Positions 5,333-7,549 of a stretch of DNA of 7,549 bases are shown here, one piece after another. This stretch comes from Blastocatellia bacterium (lineage in GTDB: Bacteria; Acidobacteriota; Blastocatellia; Pyrinomonadales; Pyrinomonadaceae), in contig JACDAY010000306.1 of the NCBI GenBank assembly GCA_013695195.1, positions 1 to 7,549 of the forward strand, given 5' to 3'. Positions within the stretch are counted from its first letter, which is position 1. Each line of letters starts with the position of its first letter. The notes beneath the pieces are model-generated. The model was not told where the DNA came from. It did not search any database and was given only the letters and a program-made list of their open reading frames with translations. The position numbers and the translations under genes are program-made.

Positions 5333-6463
5333 ACTCAGTGCTTGATCCAAATCCTCAATAATATCCTCAACGTCCTCGATCCCGACCGAGATTCTTACCA
5401 GACCGTCTGTGATTCCCAGCTTTTCCCTGGTTTCTGCCGGAACCGAGGCGTGCGTCATAGTGGCGGGATGTGAGATCAACGATTCTACGCCGCCCAGGCT
5501 TTCACCCAGCGTACACAGCTTGACGCCCTCCAACACTTTTTTTGCGTTGTCCAGCGAGCCGGTTTCAAACGCAACCATGCCGCCGAAACCGGTTTGCTGC
5601 CGCTTTGCCAACTCGTGCTGTGGATGAGAAACCAGTCCCGGATAATAAACTTTTTTAACTCCCGGATGCTCCGCGAGAAAATTCGCAACAATTCTTCCGT
5701 TCTTATCGTGCGCTTCCATTCGAACAGCGAGCGTTTTTGTGCCGCGTAATACGAGAAACGAGTCGAACGGCGAGAGAATGGCCCCGATCCCATTCTGGAC
5801 GAATTTTATCCATTCGGCATCGGTCTCATCGTTCAATGCCACGAAACCGCCGACGCTGTCGGAATGGCCGTTCAGATATTTCGTGGTGGAATGCACAACA
5901 ATATCGACTCCAAAATTTATAGGCTGCTGAAAATAGGGCGACATAAAAGTATTGTCGCAGACAACGGTCGCGCCGCGCCCGTGCGCCAGATCAGAAACCG
6001 CCTGCAGATCGGTTACTGTCATCACCGGATTCGTCGGGGTTTCGACAAAGACCATTTTCGTATTAGGCCTGAAAGCCGATTCTAGATTTGCCGCGTCGGT
6101 GGTATCAGCCAGATCGAATTCTACACCATAATTCGACAGAATGCGATTGAAAAGGCGATAAGTGCCACCGTATGTATTATCGCCGAGGATAACGTGCTCG
6201 CCCGCTTTTACGAGTTTTAACACAGCATCGATCGCTGACATGCCGGAGGCGAACGCGTAGCCGAATTTCGCATTTTCGAGGGCGGCGATATTTTTTTCAA
6301 GCGCAGCTCGGGTAGGATTTTGCGTGCGTGCGTATTCATAACCCTTGTGTTTGCCGAGAGCGTCCTGAGCGTAAGTTGAAGTCTGGTATATCGGTACGCT
6401 GACTGCGCCTGTTGCAATGTCAGGCTCGTTGCCGGCGTGGATTGCTATTGTCGAAAAACCCAT
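5330..6463 (-). CDS. metB: Cystathionine gamma-synthase / gamma-lyase family PLP enzyme
   Basis: The 377-aa product is a complete Cys/Met-metabolism PLP enzyme, cytoplasmic and usually a homotetramer. Gamma-synthase makes cystathionine from cysteine and an activated homoserine (methionine route); gamma-lyase cleaves cystathionine to cysteine. Visible marks are YARTQNPTR (44-52, phosphate contact from the neighbouring subunit), the stacking Tyr98 in DNTYGGTY, Asp170 in VVCDNTF (contacts the pyridine nitrogen), and Lys195 in HSTTKYLNGHSD, the Schiff-base lysine. The C-terminal loop GESLGGVESLISHPATMTHAS (320-340) occurs in both synthases and lyases, so specificity cannot be settled; metB is my preferred but unsure label. 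No homoserine acyltransferase or cystathionine beta-synthase is nearby. The start at 6463 gives the usual N-terminus (FSTIAIHAG) but has no Shine-Dalgarno sequence. The phosphatase gene follows on the same strand after the heptamer array. Confidence 0.93.
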   Translation of the reverse strand: MGFSTIAIHAGNEPDIATGAVSVPIYQTSTYAQDALGKHKGYEYARTQNPTRAALEKNIAALENAKFGYAFASGMSAIDAVLKLVKAGEHVILGDNTYGGTYRLFNRILSNYGVEFDLADTTDAANLESAFRPNTKMVFVETPTNPVMTVTDLQAVSDLAHGRGATVVCDNTFMSPYFQQPINFGVDIVVHSTTKYLNGHSDSVGGFVALNDETDAEWIKFVQNGIGAILSPFDSFLVLRGTKTLAVRMEAHDKNGRIVANFLAEHPGVKKVYYPGLVSHPQHELAKRQQTGFGGMVAFETGSLDNAKKVLEGVKLCTLGESLGGVESLISHPATMTHASVPAETREKLGITDGLVRISVGIEDVEDIIEDLDQALS

Positions 6464-6507
6464 AAGAGTAAGGATTGAATGCAGTGGAACGTGAACGAAC
6501 TCTGTAT

Positions 6508-6538
6508 TTTATATCTTTTAAGGAAAATAGCCTAACAA
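6508..6538 (-). promoter_or_regulatory. Candidate promoter for the cystathionine enzyme gene
   Basis: On the minus strand TTGTTA (plus 6533-6538) and TATAAA (plus 6508-6513, five of six matches) are separated by 19 bases, which is longer than ideal. The A/T-rich setting and the distance to the ATG at 6463 (leader of roughly 35-40 bases) fit a promoter. This is a by-eye match only. Confidence 0.35.
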
Positions 6539-6582
6539 CTCCGATAGTTTCCGCACGTTGTTAATGGTATCTTGCGATAAAA

Positions 6583-6678
6583 ATGCTGTCAAACACCACC
6601 AAAGGAGAAGTATCCGTCGATGACATGATCGAAAAAGGCTCCCTGTCTTATATATGTATTGAGGAAAAATTGGGATAG
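6583..6678 (+). CDS. Doubtful small ORF, 31 aa
   Basis: ATG 6583 to TAG 6676-6678 encodes a 31-residue peptide rich in acidic and Ser/Thr residues, with KGEVSVDDMIEKGSLSYI in its middle. It reads like a protein fragment rather than noise, but has no Shine-Dalgarno sequence and no family I recognise. It could be a small protein, a leader peptide for the downstream ligase gene about 100 bases later, a remnant, or chance. Confidence 0.18.
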   Translation: MLSNTTKGEVSVDDMIEKGSLSYICIEEKLG

Positions 6679-6698
6679 AATGTAAGCAACTTTTATAT
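6670..6698 (+). promoter_or_regulatory. Candidate promoter for the YbdK-type ligase gene
   Basis: TTGGGA (6670-6675, four of six) lies 17 bases before TTATAT (6693-6698); shifting by one base gives TATATG with an 18-base spacer. The leader would be about 75 bases and contains no clear Shine-Dalgarno sequence before the ATG at 6782. Confidence 0.27.
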
Positions 6699-6781
6699 GG
6701 CGGAAACGCGACAGTTATGGAGTGTGTCAAATCGAGTTACGAGTTCAGTCACGTTTCTTACCCGCAGCTTTCCCTGAAAAT

Positions 6782-7549
6782 ATGTTTAAACAATTTACAC
6801 TCGGCATCGAGGAAGAATTTCAAATAGTCGATCCCACTACGCGGGAGCTGAAATCGCATGTCTCCGAGATTCTGGAGGAAGGTAAGCTTTTACTGGGCGA
6901 AAAGATAAAGCCCGAAATGATCCAGTCGATGATCGAGGTCGGTACCGGCGTGTGCGCGAATATCAAGGAAGCACGCGAAGATATAACGACTTTGCGTTGC
7001 ATTATTTCGAGCCTCGCCAAGAAAAAAGGAATGGAGATCGTCGCGGCTTCGACGCATCCGTTTTCGAAATGGTCCGAGCAGGAAATTTATGACGGCGACC
7101 GCTATAAACTGCTGGTTGATGAGCTTCAGATGGTCGCGCGGTCGCTTCTGATTTTCGGCGTCCACGTCCACGTCGGCGTCCCCGACCTTGAGCGCAGAAT
7201 TCAGATAATGAACGCCCTGCGGTATTTCCTGCCGCATATTTTGGCGATGACGACGTCGTCGCCGTTTTGGCTTGGCCATAACACGGGTTTGAAATCGTAC
7301 CGTTGCGAAGTATTCAAGAAATTTCCACGAACCGAGATACCAGACCATTTCGAGTCATACCAGCAGTATCAGAGCTATGTCGATCTGCTCATAAAAATGA
7401 ACTGCATTCAGGACGGCTCGAAAATATGGTGGGACGTCCGCCCGCATCACTTGTTTCCGACGCTCGAATTTCGTATTTGCGACATTCCTACCCGCGTGGA
7501 CGACACCATTGCGGTCGCGGCGCTTTTCCAGGCCATCGTTGCAAAATTA
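6782..7549 (+). CDS. YbdK-family carboxylate-amine ligase (glutamate-cysteine ligase type 2), C-terminus cut off
   Basis: The first 256 codons are present with no stop; E. coli YbdK has about 372 residues, so roughly 115 are missing beyond the right edge. Members share the glutamine-synthetase/GCS2 fold and join an amine to a carboxylate using ATP; YbdK itself has weak gamma-glutamylcysteine ligase activity, and the true substrate of most members is unknown. Family marks are TLGIEEEFQIVDP (6-18), MIEVGTGVCANIKEARED (50-67), ASTHPFSKW (89-97), the probable metal/nucleotide-binding FGVHVHVGVPD (125-135), SSPFWLGHNTGLKSYR (159-174), and IWWDVRPHHLFPTLEFRICD (215-234). ATG 6782 puts the conserved start at residue 6; an in-frame GTG at 6722 would add 20 residues of no evident conservation. 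No Shine-Dalgarno sequence precedes it. It diverges from the cystathionine enzyme gene. Confidence 0.93.
   Translation, partial: MFKQFTLGIEEEFQIVDPTTRELKSHVSEILEEGKLLLGEKIKPEMIQSMIEVGTGVCANIKEAREDITTLRCIISSLAKKKGMEIVAASTHPFSKWSEQEIYDGDRYKLLVDELQMVARSLLIFGVHVHVGVPDLERRIQIMNALRYFLPHILAMTTSSPFWLGHNTGLKSYRCEVFKKFPRTEIPDHFESYQQYQSYVDLLIKMNCIQDGSKIWWDVRPHHLFPTLEFRICDIPTRVDDTIAVAALFQAIVAKL

Larger units (their letters stand above)
6464..6781. other. 318-base divergent intergenic region
   Basis: This gap separates the cystathionine enzyme (minus) from the YbdK-type ligase (plus). It is A/T-rich and holds a candidate promoter for each side (6508-6538 minus, 6670-6698 plus) and one doubtful small ORF (6583-6678). 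A good Shine-Dalgarno-like AAAGGAG occurs at 6600-6606, but the ATG at 6620 that follows it meets a stop after two codons, so it does not mark a gene. I see no strong hairpin, repeat or riboswitch-like fold. Confidence 0.5.

Noticed and set aside
6518..6730. 70-aa minus-strand frame in the divergent gap
   Set aside because: It has no ribosome binding site, covers the candidate promoter of the cystathionine enzyme gene, and its composition (Ser, Cys, Tyr-rich) looks random.
6890..7348. 152-aa minus-strand frame inside the right-hand gene
   Set aside because: The plus strand encodes a clear YbdK-family ligase through this region; the minus frame is rich in Arg/His and is a shadow.

Overview
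The window looks like ordinary chromosomal DNA from a free-living, moderate-GC Gram-negative bacterium. The gene set (LDH-like malate dehydrogenase, Uma2-type nuclease-fold protein, NfeD-like protein, PP2C phosphatase, cystathionine synthase/lyase, YbdK-type ligase) and the style of the two exported hypothetical proteins suggest Acidobacteriota, perhaps the Blastocatellia/Pyrinomonas side. That placement is inference from protein flavour, not from a marker gene.

Layout, left to right. Bases 1-215 hold no firm gene, but contain a perfect 15-bp operator-like palindrome (58-72) and a doubtful small ORF. Malate dehydrogenase (mdh, minus, 216-1148) diverges from a Uma2-family protein (plus, 1246-1857). 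The 97-bp gap between them carries candidate back-to-back promoters. A strong hairpin with A/T tracts on both sides (1875-1904) separates Uma2 from a convergent exported glycine-zipper protein (minus, 1959-2573). Upstream of that lies a second exported protein of unknown function (minus, 2831-3421), preceded by a duplicated 19-mer (3448-3488), a terminator (3496-3525) and a complete tRNA-Leu(UAA) (minus, 3541-3627).

An NfeD-like membrane protein (plus, 3769-4245) converges on a PP2C-type Ser/Thr phosphatase (minus, 4315-5250). The phosphatase lies 79 bases downstream of a cystathionine gamma-synthase/lyase gene (minus, 5330-6463). That gap is filled by heptanucleotide repeats (consensus GAGTCNN) in two inverted blocks, the most distinctive non-coding structure here. 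A 318-base gap (6464-6781) then leads into a YbdK-type carboxylate-amine ligase (plus, 6782 onward), cut off by the right edge.

The genes do not form one pathway. Mdh is central carbon metabolism; the PLP enzyme and the YbdK-type ligase may both touch cysteine/thiol chemistry; the phosphatase and NfeD protein are signalling/membrane-quality genes without their usual partners in view; two genes encode secreted or periplasmic proteins of unknown role. No mobile element, CRISPR array, rRNA or clear defence system was seen. The points most worth a second look are the inverted heptamer blocks, the duplicated 19-mer, the 15-bp palindrome and the two unassigned exported proteins.
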